NCBI GenBank assembly: GCA_014706295.1
Contig: JACSVZ010000010.1
Span: 19,930,501-19,994,500, forward strand
From: Lycocorax pyrrhopterus obiensis
Taxonomy: Eukaryota > Chordata > Aves > Passeriformes > Paradisaeidae
DNA: 64,000 nt
Direction of reading: 5' to 3'
Shown one piece after another: positions 1-11,400 of the stretch (its first letter is position 1; every line of letters starts with the position of its first letter). The translations under genes were made by a program, and so were the position numbers. The notes under the pieces were generated by a model, which saw only the letters and a program-made list of their open reading frames with translations, ran no database searches and was not told where the DNA came from.

Positions 1-419
1 GGACAGAGTGACCTTGGACACTGCTCTGGCCACCTGTCCCCGCTCTTGATTAGGCTTTGGCTCTCTGCCTTTCTTCCAGCGGGAGCCGTTTTTAGGATCT
101 GAGCTCAGCGGGGCTCTGTAGCAATCCCACTTCGGGGTGTGGTGCTCCTACCCCCCCCTTATCCGGGGTGCGTTTGCGCCTTTCCCCCCTCCTCAGCCTC
201 GCGTGTGGATTGTATCAAAACCGATACCCTTCCTGCCGTAAAAAAGAGAAAAGGCAGCTTGGGCTGACTTCCCACTTTCCTTTCCCCTTATCCCTGTAAA
301 CCGGGTCCCTGCGGCGTCTCCGCTGCCCCCTCCCCCTGTGCTGGCCTGGGGCCGCAGGGCCGTCCCCGGGCTGTTCGGGGACCGGGTCCCGCCCCGCCCG
401 CGGCCCCCCCGCCCGGGCC
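1..419 (+). promoter_or_regulatory. SNX22: SNX22 5' flank, promoter and 5' UTR
   Basis: No coding exon is recognised here. GC content climbs steeply from about position 300. The last 80 bases before the SNX22 start codon are a dense run of C/G with GC-box-like CCCGCCCCGCCC (about 389-400) and many CpGs, as in a TATA-less CpG-island promoter. The transcription start cannot be fixed from sequence alone. In other vertebrates SNX1 lies upstream in the same direction, but no SNX1 exon is visible in these 419 bases. Confidence 0.55.
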
Positions 420-488
420 ATGATCGCCGTCTCCATCCCCGCGGCGGAGCCCCCGGCGGCTGCGCGCAGCCCCGAGCGGGCGCACACG
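420..488 (+). CDS. SNX22: SNX22 coding exon 1
   Basis: 23 codons from the ATG to ACG|gtgagg, ending in phase 0. It encodes the short beta strand before the PX core ([12 protein letters not shown]). It is GC-rich and sits inside the promoter CpG island. Confidence 0.88.
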
Positions 489-3400
489 GTGAGGGCCGGG
501 GCTGTGCGGGGCTCGGGGTCCCCCCGCCGCGGGGGTGCGGGTTTGGCTGCCCCCAGGGACCGGTGGGTGGGGGTGTTTCCCTCTGCCCCGGGCACTGGAG
601 GTCTCCAGTTGTCCCCAGGCGTCCCCCGCCTAGCCCGGGGGAGCAGGTCCCCGCCTTTCCCCAGGAGTCCCTGCCGGGAGCGGTGGGGGGGGGGTGTCCC
701 GGCTGCCCTAGGACTGGAGGTCCCCAAGTTCCCGCGGGGGAGTCACCCCGTGCTCCCGGGGGGGTTTGGTGTCCCACGTGCCCTGGGAGCGGAGGTTGCT
801 GCCTGTCCCCGGGGAGTTCCTGCCGGCGGCACACACAGACCCTCTCCCTTTGAAAGGGGGTTGTCCCTGCTCCGGGGGTCCCCTCTGAGCCCGGGTGTGC
901 GGGATCCTGCCTGCCCCCACCCCCGTGGCTGCGGGGATGGGGGCGTGACGGTGGTCCCCCTTTTCCCAAGGGATTGGAGGTTTCTGCCTCTCCCCAGCGA
1001 TCTCCCCCTGCCCGGCGGTGCCTCCACCCTAACGCAGGGGCTGGAGGGCTCTGCCTGTCTCACCTCCGCCGTGTCCTGTTCGTCCCCGACGCCCTCTGCC
1101 CCCGGGGCGGGGGAGTCCCTGCCCCTGGGGTTGGAGGACCCCAAATACCCCTGACAGCCACAGGGGGGTCCCTGACCCAGGGGTTCCAGGCGGAGGTCCC
1201 CACAGGAGTCCCCGCCGATGGGGACCCGCTGCCCTTGGAGGAGGGGGTGGGGGACATGGCCGGGGGGTGGAGGTCTCTGCCTGTCCCTGGGGGGTCCCAG
1301 CCGGTGGGAGCACAGACCCTCTACCTTTGGAAGGGGGAGAGGTCCCTGTAGCCCCCATGGCTGGGGGTTCCCTTCCTTCCCCGGGATGCCTCACCTGCCC
1401 TGGTACTGGAGGTCCCCTGGTTCCCCCAGGCGACCCTGAAGTGTCCCAGCCTCAAGGGTTGGAGGTCCCCAAGTACCCCTGGGGGGTCCCCACTTGCCCC
1501 AGGGGTCTCTGCCTGCCCGGGGTCCCTGCCGGGGGCACCCTCTGCCCTTGAAATCGGGAGTGTTCCTGTCCCGCGGGTCCCCTCTCGGCCCGGGGGTGCA
1601 GGATCCTGCCTTGTCCCCGGGGGTCCCGCCTTGTCCCCGGGGGTCCCCACATCCCGGGTGTGCCTCCACCTGCCCCAGGGGTTGGAGGCTCCTCCTGCCT
1701 GCCCTGGGGTCCTGTTCAGGGGTCCTGTCGCTCCCACGGCGTTCCCATCTGCCCGGGAGGGTATCTCTAAGTGCATCAGGGATTGGGGGTCCCCAAGTGT
1801 CGCTGGAGAACCTCACTTGTCCCAGGGGCAGCCCAGGGGCCACCCTCTGTCCTTGATACTGGGGGTGTTCCTCTACCCTGGGAATCCCCTCTGACCCCAG
1901 AGGGGTATGGGGTCCCTGTCTATCCCTAGGTACCCCTATCTGTCCCAGGAATGTGTCCCACATCTGCCCCGGGGGTGGGATGTCCCCAGGTGTCCCCCTG
2001 GGTGTCCCCAAATGTCTGGGAGTGGCTGTCCCTGCCTGCATCCAGGGGACCCCTGCTGGGGTGAGAGGGAGGTAAAGACAGTGACCCTCTACCCCTGGAA
2101 GGGGTGGGGAAGGGGCATTGCTGGTGAGGGTGTCCCGTCTGTTCCCAGGGGTCCTTGTCATATGCCTGTGCCCCCAGGATGGGGATGTGTCCTTCCCCCA
2201 GGAGTGCAGGATCCAAGTGCCCCTGAGGGGTCCCCGTCAGAGCACTCTTTACACCTGGAATGGCAAGGGTGGTCCCTGGCCCATGGGGCCCCCTCTGGCC
2301 CCAGGGTGTTGGTGGGTCCCTGTCTGTCTCTGGGTGCCTCCTCTGCCCCAGGCATGAGGGTGCCTGCTTGCCCTGGATGGTGGAGGGTGTGGGGGTCCTA
2401 GCATGCCCACCAGGGTGTCCTCACATCCTCCAAGTGCTTGGGGGGTTCCCAGCAGTCCTACCTGCTCCCAGGGGTCCCAGCTATCCAGGCGAGTGAGGAG
2501 GCAGGGGGAGAGAGGAGCATCTGCCCTGAGGAGGAGGGGTCCCCAACTGTCCTTGTGGATCCCTTTCTGGGGAGGGGGACACAAAGCCCTTGAAAGGGAG
2601 GGGATGGGAGTCCCTGGCCCAGGGGGTGCTGGGCAGAGGTCCCCATAGCATTCCTTTCTGAGGTGGGTCCTCTGCCCTTCTACCTTGGGGGGTCCCCTGT
2701 GGCCTCATCTGCCTTGGGGAAAGATGGGTTGTCTCCCTCTGTCCCACTGGTTTGAGGTCCCCATGTGCCCCTTCCTGGTGCCCCTGCACACCCCAAGATG
2801 TTGGGGGTCCTTGCCAGCCCCGGGATCCCAACTGTCTGGTGGGGTTTGGTGGGGGTTGGGATGTCACACCTTGCTGTGTTCCCCTCAGGAGGGGAGAAGG
2901 GTGTCCCATCCACTTTTGGGTGTCTGGCCTGGTCCCATGGTGCCCCCATTGGCCATGGGGGTGTTGGGGGTCTGCCCTGGAGGTTGGGGGACTCTGCCTG
3001 TCCTGGACAAGTGGGGGTGGAGGGTCCCAAGTGCCCTCCCCAGGTGTGTGAGTTAGAGGCTCCTACCTCCGCTGGGAGACTGGTGGGGATGGTGAGGATG
3101 ATGAGTGAGGATGATGAGGATGGTGAGAACAATGAGGATGATGAGGCTGGGGCTGATGAGGAGGGCATGGTGTCTGTCCCCATTGCAGGTGTTCCGGGTG
3201 GAGGTGCTGTGCAATGGCCGGCGGCACACGGTGACCAAGCGCTACAGCGAGTTCCAGGCGCTGCACAAGCGGGTGAGACCCCCCGGCTCCACAGGAAGGG
3301 GACATGAGAGGCGTGGCCTTGTCCTCTGTGGCCTGCCCTGATGCCCCCACACTCTTCCCCAGATCAAGAAGACCTGCAAGGTCCCTGACTTCCCCCCACG

Positions 3401-4155
3401 CCATGTCCCCAACTGGATGCCCAAAGTGCTGGAGCAGCGCCGGCAGGGCCTGGAGCTCTACCTGCAGGTGAGGAGCATATGGCAGGTTCAGGGTGGGTTT
3501 TTTGGGGTGAGGAACGCATGGTGGTGGGTTTGGGATGGGTTTTTGGGGTGCTGACCCCCCTGGAGCACTGCAGGGTGTGCTGTACCACAATGAGGCGCTG
3601 CCCCAGGATGTCCTGGACTTCCTGAAGGTGCGGCGATGCCAGCAGACCCCCAAGGCCAGCAGCCCCCCGTGAGTAGATGAGTCCTGCCGACACCATGGTT
3701 ATCCTGCATGGCACCAGGATTGTCCCCCTGCCCTGTGTTAGGCACCCCAAGTCCACGGGGTTGGGGACGGTGGGGACAGGCTGAGGGCTGATGTCCCCTC
3801 TTCCACAGCAGCACCAGACTCCTGCCCTCCCAGCGCCCCATCGTCGGCTTCTGTTCCGATCCCTACGTGCGGCCACACGGCACTGGTAAGGAGCAGGGCT
3901 GCGGAGCAGGTCTCCAAAACCTCCAAAAGGCTCTTCTGGGCCCCACAAAGGTGCTTCTCCTTTAATGGGACCCAGGAGGGAACAATCTGTTCCAGCTGTT
4001 CCCCTTTCCTTGCAGAACTGCTCCCCAGCACCGTCCTCACCGGGGTCCTGCAGGGCCTGTACCTCGCCCCGAGCTGCGTCCCCGGCCAGGCAGCGCCCCG
4101 AGCCTCTGGAATGAGTTCCCAGACACCCACCCAGCACCCAGGGACGCAGTGGTAA
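420..4155 (+). CDS. SNX22: Sorting nexin-22 (PX domain), six coding exons
   Basis: Six exons joined at GT/AG junctions give 189 residues and a stop: 420-488, 3189-3272, 3363-3467, 3574-3668, 3809-3885, 4016-4155. Known vertebrate SNX22 proteins are about this size. Almost the whole protein is one PX domain, which in this family binds PtdIns3P on early endosomal membranes. The PX signature is visible: [21 protein letters not shown] with the phosphate-binding Arg before Tyr-Ser (about residues 25-45), then HKRIKK, the proline-bearing membrane loop [12 protein letters not shown], and the [11 protein letters not shown] helix (about 75-86). The C-terminal part ([17 protein letters not shown]) also matches SNX22. 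The ATG at 420 gives the family-typical start MIAVSIP and follows a GC-rich leader. The frame is open through all junctions. The gene converges on PPIB. Exon 5 has a tandem CAGCAG acceptor. Confidence 0.95.
489..3188 (+). repeat. SNX22 intron 1: GC-rich degenerate tandem repeat field
   Basis: This 2.7-kb intron consists of recurring short modules instead of unique sequence. Variants of GGAGGTCCCC or GGAGGTCTCTGCCTGTCCC recur at about 595, 715, 799, 974, 1041, 1130, 1191, 1267, 1407, 1459 and 1681. A second module, CCTCTGCCCTTGAAAGGGG and variants, recurs near 838, 1318, 1540, 1847, 2085, 2243 and 2583. Spacing is irregular (about 50-220 bp), so it is an old, diverged minisatellite. Long C runs and G runs occur throughout (for example around 685-700). 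A GATGAG-type short repeat (3088-3165) precedes exon 2. Open frames crossing it on both strands are products of base composition. Confidence 0.75.
3088..3165 (+). repeat. GATGAG-type microsatellite before SNX22 exon 2
   Basis: Imperfect repeats of GATGAG and GATGGTGAG run to about 25 bases before the exon 2 acceptor. The spacer to the acceptor is GGGCATGGTGTCTGTCCCCA, so the pyrimidine tract is short. Confidence 0.7.
3189..3272 (+). CDS. SNX22: SNX22 coding exon 2
   Basis: 28 codons, phase 0 at both ends (cattgcag|GTG ... CGG|gtgaga). It encodes [20 protein letters not shown] and EFQALHKR, the phosphoinositide-contacting core of the PX domain. The Arg of the R-Y-S motif is retained. Confidence 0.95.
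3363..3467 (+). CDS. SNX22: SNX22 coding exon 3
   Basis: 35 codons, phase 0 at both ends (ttccccag|ATC ... CAG|gtgagg). It carries the PX membrane-insertion loop ([12 protein letters not shown]) and the [11 protein letters not shown] helix. Confidence 0.95.
3574..3668 (+). CDS. SNX22: SNX22 coding exon 4
   Basis: 95 nt from cactgcag|GGT to CC|gtgagt, ending two bases into a Pro codon. It encodes [20 protein letters not shown], the last PX helices, and the start of the linker. Confidence 0.93.
3809..3885 (+). CDS. SNX22: SNX22 coding exon 5 (NAGNAG acceptor)
   Basis: 77 nt from ttccacag|CAG to ACTG|gtaagg. It encodes [20 protein letters not shown] and RPHGT. The acceptor reads CAGCAG, so use of the second AG (after 3811) would drop one Ser and keep the frame. 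Confidence 0.92.
4016..4155 (+). CDS. SNX22: SNX22 coding exon 6 and stop
   Basis: 140 nt from ccttgcag|AAC to TAA at 4153-4155. It encodes [17 protein letters not shown] followed by a variable Ser/Thr/Pro/Gln-rich tail. The VLQGLYL segment matches the family; the last 25 or so residues are lineage-variable. Confidence 0.92.
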
Positions 4156-4425
4156 TGAAGAGATCCTTGTGGTGAAAACTCACTCCTCCCTGCTGGGCTG
4201 GGGCAGGGAAATGGTGGGAGAACCCAAGGGGACAGTGGGAGAAGCTAAAGGGATGTTGGGAACTGCTCTCCCACCACCATGTAAAGTGCCTTTGTTGGGA
4301 GAGCAGGAGCTCTGCCTTCCCCCCTGCTGTTTGGGGCTTGCAGTATGAGCCTTTGGATGCTGAATGGTGCTGGAAAACCTCTCTGCATCCAGGCTTTGGT
4401 GCAATAAATCTCTTGGGTTTGACTG
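4156..4425 (+). other. SNX22: SNX22 3' UTR with poly(A) signal
   Basis: Non-coding sequence after the stop, with a canonical AATAAA at 4403-4408. Cleavage is expected 10-30 bases further on, so the UTR is about 270 bases. Confidence 0.75.
4403..4408 (+). terminator. SNX22: SNX22 polyadenylation signal AATAAA
   Basis: AATAAA 248 bases after the stop, followed by the GT/T-rich stretch CTCTTGGGTTTGACTG. No competing signal is closer to the stop. Confidence 0.8.
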
Positions 4426-4609
4426 ACTGGCAAAGTGCTGTGCTGTGCTGTGGAATTCTGCAAAGCAAACCCAGGGCCAACTGTGGCACTGCTCCCAGCT
4501 GGATAAGAGGTGGAAGAAGGATGGTTGGAAGGTTGAGGGGTGCATCTGGGTGAGGGATGCAGAGTGATCTGCAGCCCTCCGAAGGCAGGAGAGAGGCAGC
4601 TCTTTAAAA

Positions 4610-6577
<1,968 letters not shown>

Positions 6578-7160
6578 CCTGCGCCGCTCGCAGCCCGGCC
6601 ACAGCGCCCGCCGCGCCGCCGGCATCCGGCCACGCCCGCCGCACACCCCCGCCCGCGCCTCGTCGTGGTACCGCCCGAGCCGCGCGCCCGCCCGCTCCGC
6701 CCGCCCGGGCGCGACCAACCGCGGCCGCAGGGGTGGAACGTGGCACCTTCCGGCCGGGCGGAGCTCGGGCGTCTGCCACGTTGCCCCTCGCTGGGCGGCC
6801 GCGGCGCTGTCAATCAGAAGCGGAACGCCGAGATGATTGGCCACTGAGGGGGAGAGGGGCGGGACCGAGGGTGGCGATGGCCAATGGACGCGGCCGGAGG
6901 GCGGGAGCTGAGGTGAGCCCGGGGCGCCGTCCCGGTGCGTCCCTGGTGTGTCCCGGTTTGTGCCCCGGGCCGGGGCGTCCCTGGTGTGTCCCGGTTTGTG
7001 CCCCGGGCCGGTGTCCCCGGGCATGGTGCGTCCCCGGTAGCAGCAGCGGCGGCCCACCGGGCAGGGGGACATCGAGCGGCCGAAGGCAGTGACCGTTCGG
7101 TGCCCGTGCCCGCGGCGGGAGGACGAGCCGAGCCCCCGGCGAGCCAAATGGCTGCGGGTC
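6578..7160 (-). promoter_or_regulatory. PPIB: PPIB promoter and CpG island
   Basis: A CpG-dense block upstream of the PPIB start. It contains CCAAT-type boxes (ATTGG at 6836-6840, CCAAT at 6881-6885), GC boxes such as GGGGCGGG (about 6857-6864), and two facing ACGTGG/CCACGT cores (6738-6743 and 6776-6781). Such cores resemble sites bound by the unfolded-protein-response factors ATF6 and XBP1, but no exact CCAAT-N9-CCACG element is present. There is no TATA box near the likely start. The GC-rich composition stops near 7150. Confidence 0.65.
6937..7012. repeat. 38-bp tandem duplication near PPIB promoter
   Basis: Two adjacent, essentially identical 38-bp units, starting at 6937 and 6975 (each beginning GCGTCCCTGGTGTGTCCCGG), followed by a partial, diverged third unit. 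It lies at the distal edge of the CpG island. Confidence 0.8.
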
Positions 7161-7550
7161 AATGTCTGAGCAGTCGCGTTAAAGAGATGCCACCCGAGAG
7201 CCAAACCACCTTTGAGAGCAGCTGGCACTGCCCCACACAGAGACACCTGCACCTGAACCAAGGTGTTCCCACGCTTGGAACCTGCTCCACGGTGATCTCT
7301 CGTGTGACATTTTCCCCCTTAATTCCCAGCCTTAAATGTCCAATTTTTAGCATGAGCTAAATGAAAATTTCCCATTCCCAAAATTTGTCTTGGGACATGT
7401 GCACTCTGACAAGAAGATGAACCTCAAATGTTCCCTCCCTGACGCTTGGAACTCGCATCTCCACCTTTGAGATTTATCTTTCTGGGGCTTGACGCTGACC
7501 CAGACCTGATGAAAACCTAATTCCCACATGTTCAACACCAGGATTTGCAA

Positions 7551-7625
7551 TCATAGACTGGTTTGGGTTGGAAGAGACCTTTACAGGTCCAATCCCTGCC
7601 ATGGGCAGTGACACCTTCAATATGG
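7551..7625 (-). repeat. CR1 LINE 3' tail fragment (a)
   Basis: Starts with TCATAGACTGGTTTGGGTTG and continues with the GGAAGAGACCT and CCATGGGCAG motifs, the reverse complement of an avian CR1 3' end. 5'-truncated and diverged. Confidence 0.75.
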
Positions 7626-8039
7626 TGCTAAGCTGAACATGGGCACCTGCAACACCACAGACAATCCTGTGTACTTCCAGCCTGGCCTCTCCTGGTATTT
7701 AAGAGGAATTTTGGCTTCTCTCACTCCTTCCTTCAGTTTTTATCCCACAGCCTTGCCAGGGGGGCAGGTCCCAGTACCCCTCTCCCTATGGTCCCTCTCA
7801 AGGGCTGCCTCAGGACAGGGCATCCTGCATTCCAGGACACAGCTGAAGTGGGAATGTGCTGGCCCAGGGAGAAGGGAAATCGGTGCCACTGCACCTTGGC
7901 CGAGCTCCGTGGGGCTGTGTTGGGGTGCACTATGTGCTGGAAGAGAAATAGGCCCTGAGGGTCGGAGAGAGAGCCTCTTTCTTGGACCCGGAGGTGACCC
8001 TGGGAGTGCATCCAGGTCACCAGGGATGGGCTGAGAGAG

Positions 8040-8310
8040 GATTGTGGGTTTGTGGACAGTGCTGGACCTATGAGATGTGATAATTGTAGTTTGCGACTTT
8101 ACAGGGTATTGTTTACCTGTTACCATAATAGGCAATGTCTGTGCACTACCCCAGGTGACTGGGGGACACTGAGGTGAACATCTTTCCTGTTTATATGATG
8201 TGATATCCTGTTGGGTGCTGGTATTTAGGGAATATTCACTGCGCAATAAACGCTTTGTACCTCTCCATCTTGTGTGCGGAGTCGTGCCCTTACGTGAATA
8301 CTGCAGGGCT
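8040..8310 (+). repeat. Possible degraded LTR end
   Basis: The stretch GCGCAATAAACGCTTTGTAC followed by TTGTGTGCGGAGTCGTGCCC looks like the R-U5 boundary of a retroviral LTR (poly(A) signal at 8245-8250, then GT-rich sequence). I could not define TG...CA ends or a target duplication, so this is a weak call. Confidence 0.3.
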
Positions 8311-8489
8311 GAACTGCCCATGGCTGTAAAGCACAAAGTGTTGAGAAGGTCCCACAGGGTCCCACCCATGCGTTGTCCCCTCCAAGGGGAGCAGAGGGTG
8401 ACACAAGTACTCAGTAGAGCCAAAGGACAATACAACACAAGCGCCGTGGTCAGGCTAAGGTAATAAATACATCTATTCATGGAGAACAA

Positions 8490-11400
8490 TGCAGCAGTGC
8501 AATGTTTTATTGAAAAAAAAATAATAATCACCTCACTTGATACCTCAGAAGACTGCATCGCAACGTTGGTGGGCCGAGAGCGGTGTCGGAGGCACCTGCG
8601 CAGGGAGCCTCCGAGAGCCCTCCCCTTGCCTGGGGTCTCCCGGCTGCCGACCACTCCCGGCAAGGAGAGGAGGGATTGCCCAGGTTAATGCCCTACATCC
8701 TTCCACAGCATGGCTGGCTCAGTCTGCCTGCGTCTCCTCGTCACCTCTGAGCTCCCTGGGGACAGCGGTTCCCTCAAGCACAGGACTTGCTGTTAACCTG
8801 CTTTATTTTCTTTTTTTTTTATTTTTGTTAAAAAGCCACCCCACATCTTTGCCCTTTTTTGAAGAGTCCAACGTACGATTATAGTGCAAGAGGGCTTGGT
8901 ACAAGTGAGCATTACCAGCATGCCGTGGGGGGACAGTCCTCCCCTACAAACACATCATTGTAGGATTAAAAGAACACCGTATCTCCAGAGAGAAGCTGTA
9001 GTGGGTCACCATGAAACAGCTTTCAAACCAACTGACTTAAAAACAAGGTCAGGAAAGTTTCTAAACAATCAAATACATTCACTTAAAAAAACAAAAAAAA
9101 AACAAAACAAAAAAAAACTGAAACAAAAGAAACCAAAAACATTTAAGAACAAAACCTGTTGAGATGGCCCCTTCCCCCCCCGCCCTCCCTCACCCTGCAA
9201 ACACTTACATATGCTGCAACTACAAGCTGCTCCTTGAGCGGAGGCAGCGAGGAATGACCAAACACGGCAGGAGATGCAGAAGGAATCGAGTTCTGGTGAC
9301 AGGCACTTAGTGGGGCTTGGGAGGGCAGCAACAGAAGTGTCTCAGGGCCCAGCTCCATCGGCAGCGGGCAGAGTGGCTCCCTGGGGAGCGCCTGTGCCCC
9401 TGGACCCCCCTCCCAAGACGCCAAACCATGGTTTCCTACAGCAGAGAGGGGAATGCGTGTGCCAGAGATGAGGCTTCTGGGAGCCACTGGCAGCGGAGGA
9501 GTTTGGGAAGAGAAAGGTGGAATGTGACCATGGCCACGTCCTCCCTGTGGCAGGAGGGGACAGGGCCGCACGCCTGGCACGTGCCTGTAGGAGGTGAGCA
9601 GTGCCCTTCCTGCCCCGTTCCCGCCCTGGCCCACAGCCTGGCTGGAGGAAAAGTGCTTTGCTAAGGGGGAAGGAGGTGCATGCGTGAGCCGAGGGCTCTG
9701 CGCCTCTATCGCGCTCGTTGGGATAAGGCATGGAGAGAACGCAGCGGAGAATGGAGAAGAGACGCCCTGCGGGGATCTCAGCCAGCAGCGAGGCTTTTCC
9801 ACCCTGGCACACCAGTGTCTGCCTGACTCAGGAATGCATGAGGAGCAAGCCCAGAGCTCGCTGCCCAGGCTGATCTCCTGCCCTCTAAGCCTGCTCTGAT
9901 CCAGCCAGGGAAACTGAACCTCCTGGCAATGCCACTGTGAACTCCAAGCTACGCAGATTATCATTAAATTGAATAAACAATAATGAGATCTAGTCTCTCC
10001 GCTTCCTCCCTTCGTGCTCTCTAGGATTTTGGGGTAAGCCAGGCCCAAGTTTATGACAAGTGAGCAGTTCCAGCCTGGTCTGGTGTCACACATGGAAAGA
10101 CAAAGTCGAAGGAACCTATTCACAACCTCCCCAAAGCTGCCTGAGTTCTCCCACAGCTCTGCCACCTCTCCAGTAATCCCTGGCAGCCTCATCTCCTCCA
10201 ATTTGGGAAACGCTGCAGTTGGATGCAAGATTTCACTGTTTTTCTGGGTGTGAAAAGCACCCCAAGCCCTTTCCTTGCTATTGGTTTGGCTCAAAGTGGT
10301 GCAGGAGAACCGTGGCTGCTTTGGGGGTGGGACAGTGCAGGCGAACTTGCACCTGCCCCATGCTCACAGAGAGGATGTGAAGGCGATTCCAGTCAAACCT
10401 ATCTGACCATCGGGAGATGGCAACAGTGTTAAGGCATGAAGTATCCTCTCCCCTGCTGGGGAAACTTTGCTCCCACTACCGTGTTCTTGCAGAAGGTTCC
10501 CAACCATCCCAAGGAGGGATTTGGGAAGGCTGCCTGGCTGCCCACACCGAGAAACGCCCAGGCTTCAGGAAATGGCCGTTTCTCAGGAACCTCAATCCTG
10601 ATCTACCTCTTAAACCAGCACAAATTCATCGGGCTCGGCAAAGCCAGTGCTGTGCCCTCCGGCCCACGTTGGGCGACAGCCTCGCGTCTCCCGGCCAGCT
10701 GGGTCAGGCACGGTGTAGGAAACCATGGAAAGGACATTCACTCGCAGCTAGGAAGGTTGATTGGAAATTCAAGTATGCTTTCCTCAGCGTGCGGCCCAAG
10801 GTGGGTGTCGGGAACCCCAGACTGGCACGAGGGTCCTGGACATCCCCACTCAAGGGCATTCCGTGCACCCCACCGTCCTCCCCGCTGGATGTCTGCCTGC
10901 GCTGGCGTGGCCACGCAGAGATCCACAGATACAATGTGCATCTGTAAATGCTAAAAATAATAAAAAGTGCAACGACGTCAGCTTCTTTAAAACAATCCAC
11001 ACTGCTCTGTTACTGTCAGAGGAGGGAGGTGTCAAGGGAGCCGGAAAAAAAACCCTAACTGGAACAGTAGATTGCAAATTTCTCACAGCTTGCACATTAC
11101 AGTGTAACTGTTCCCAAGGAGCCATAGAGGGAACCTGTCTCTTCCTGCTGCAGCAGTCAGGCCCTTCTCCCAGCAACTCTCCTGCCTGCCCCGCATCCTC
11201 CTGCCCTCTCCACAGCCAATCGAGCCTATGGGATTTCTTCACTTAATTAAGGAGGGAGGAGGACAGAGGAGCAGAGTGCAGGGGAGGGAGGGGAGGAAAA
11301 TGAGCAGGAACTAAGCACAGTCCTCAGGTTTGCGTGAACGATGCCTTCACCGTAAACAACAGGAAGGAGGGTCAGCCAGCCAGCCCCCCTCCCAGGGCGA

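Larger units (their letters stand above)
7161..8490. other. PPIB-CSNK1G1 intergenic segment
   Basis: Roughly 1.3 kb between the PPIB CpG island and the end of the CSNK1G1 3' UTR. It holds a short CR1 tail near 7551-7625 and a possible LTR remnant near 8040-8310. Plus-strand AATAAA motifs occur at 8245-8250 and 8462-8467 with no gene attached. Nothing coding is recognised. Confidence 0.6.

Noticed and set aside
1..419. Possible last exon of SNX1 at the left edge
   Set aside because: No frame resembling the SNX1 BAR domain C-terminus and no clear poly(A) signal; the stretch reads as SNX22 5' flank.
838..2600. Regularly recurring motif as a possible CRISPR array
   Set aside because: Spacing is irregular, the units are diverged, and the setting is a vertebrate intron.
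193..2909. Long open frames on both strands across the SNX22 5' region and intron 1 (up to 258 codons)
   Set aside because: Pro/Gly/Arg-rich translations arising from GC-rich repeats with few stop codons; no recognisable domain, and the true SNX22 exons are elsewhere.
9143..10294. 383-codon minus-strand open frame
   Set aside because: It lies in the inferred CSNK1G1 3' UTR, has no recognisable domain and a composition without protein-like character; a chance frame.
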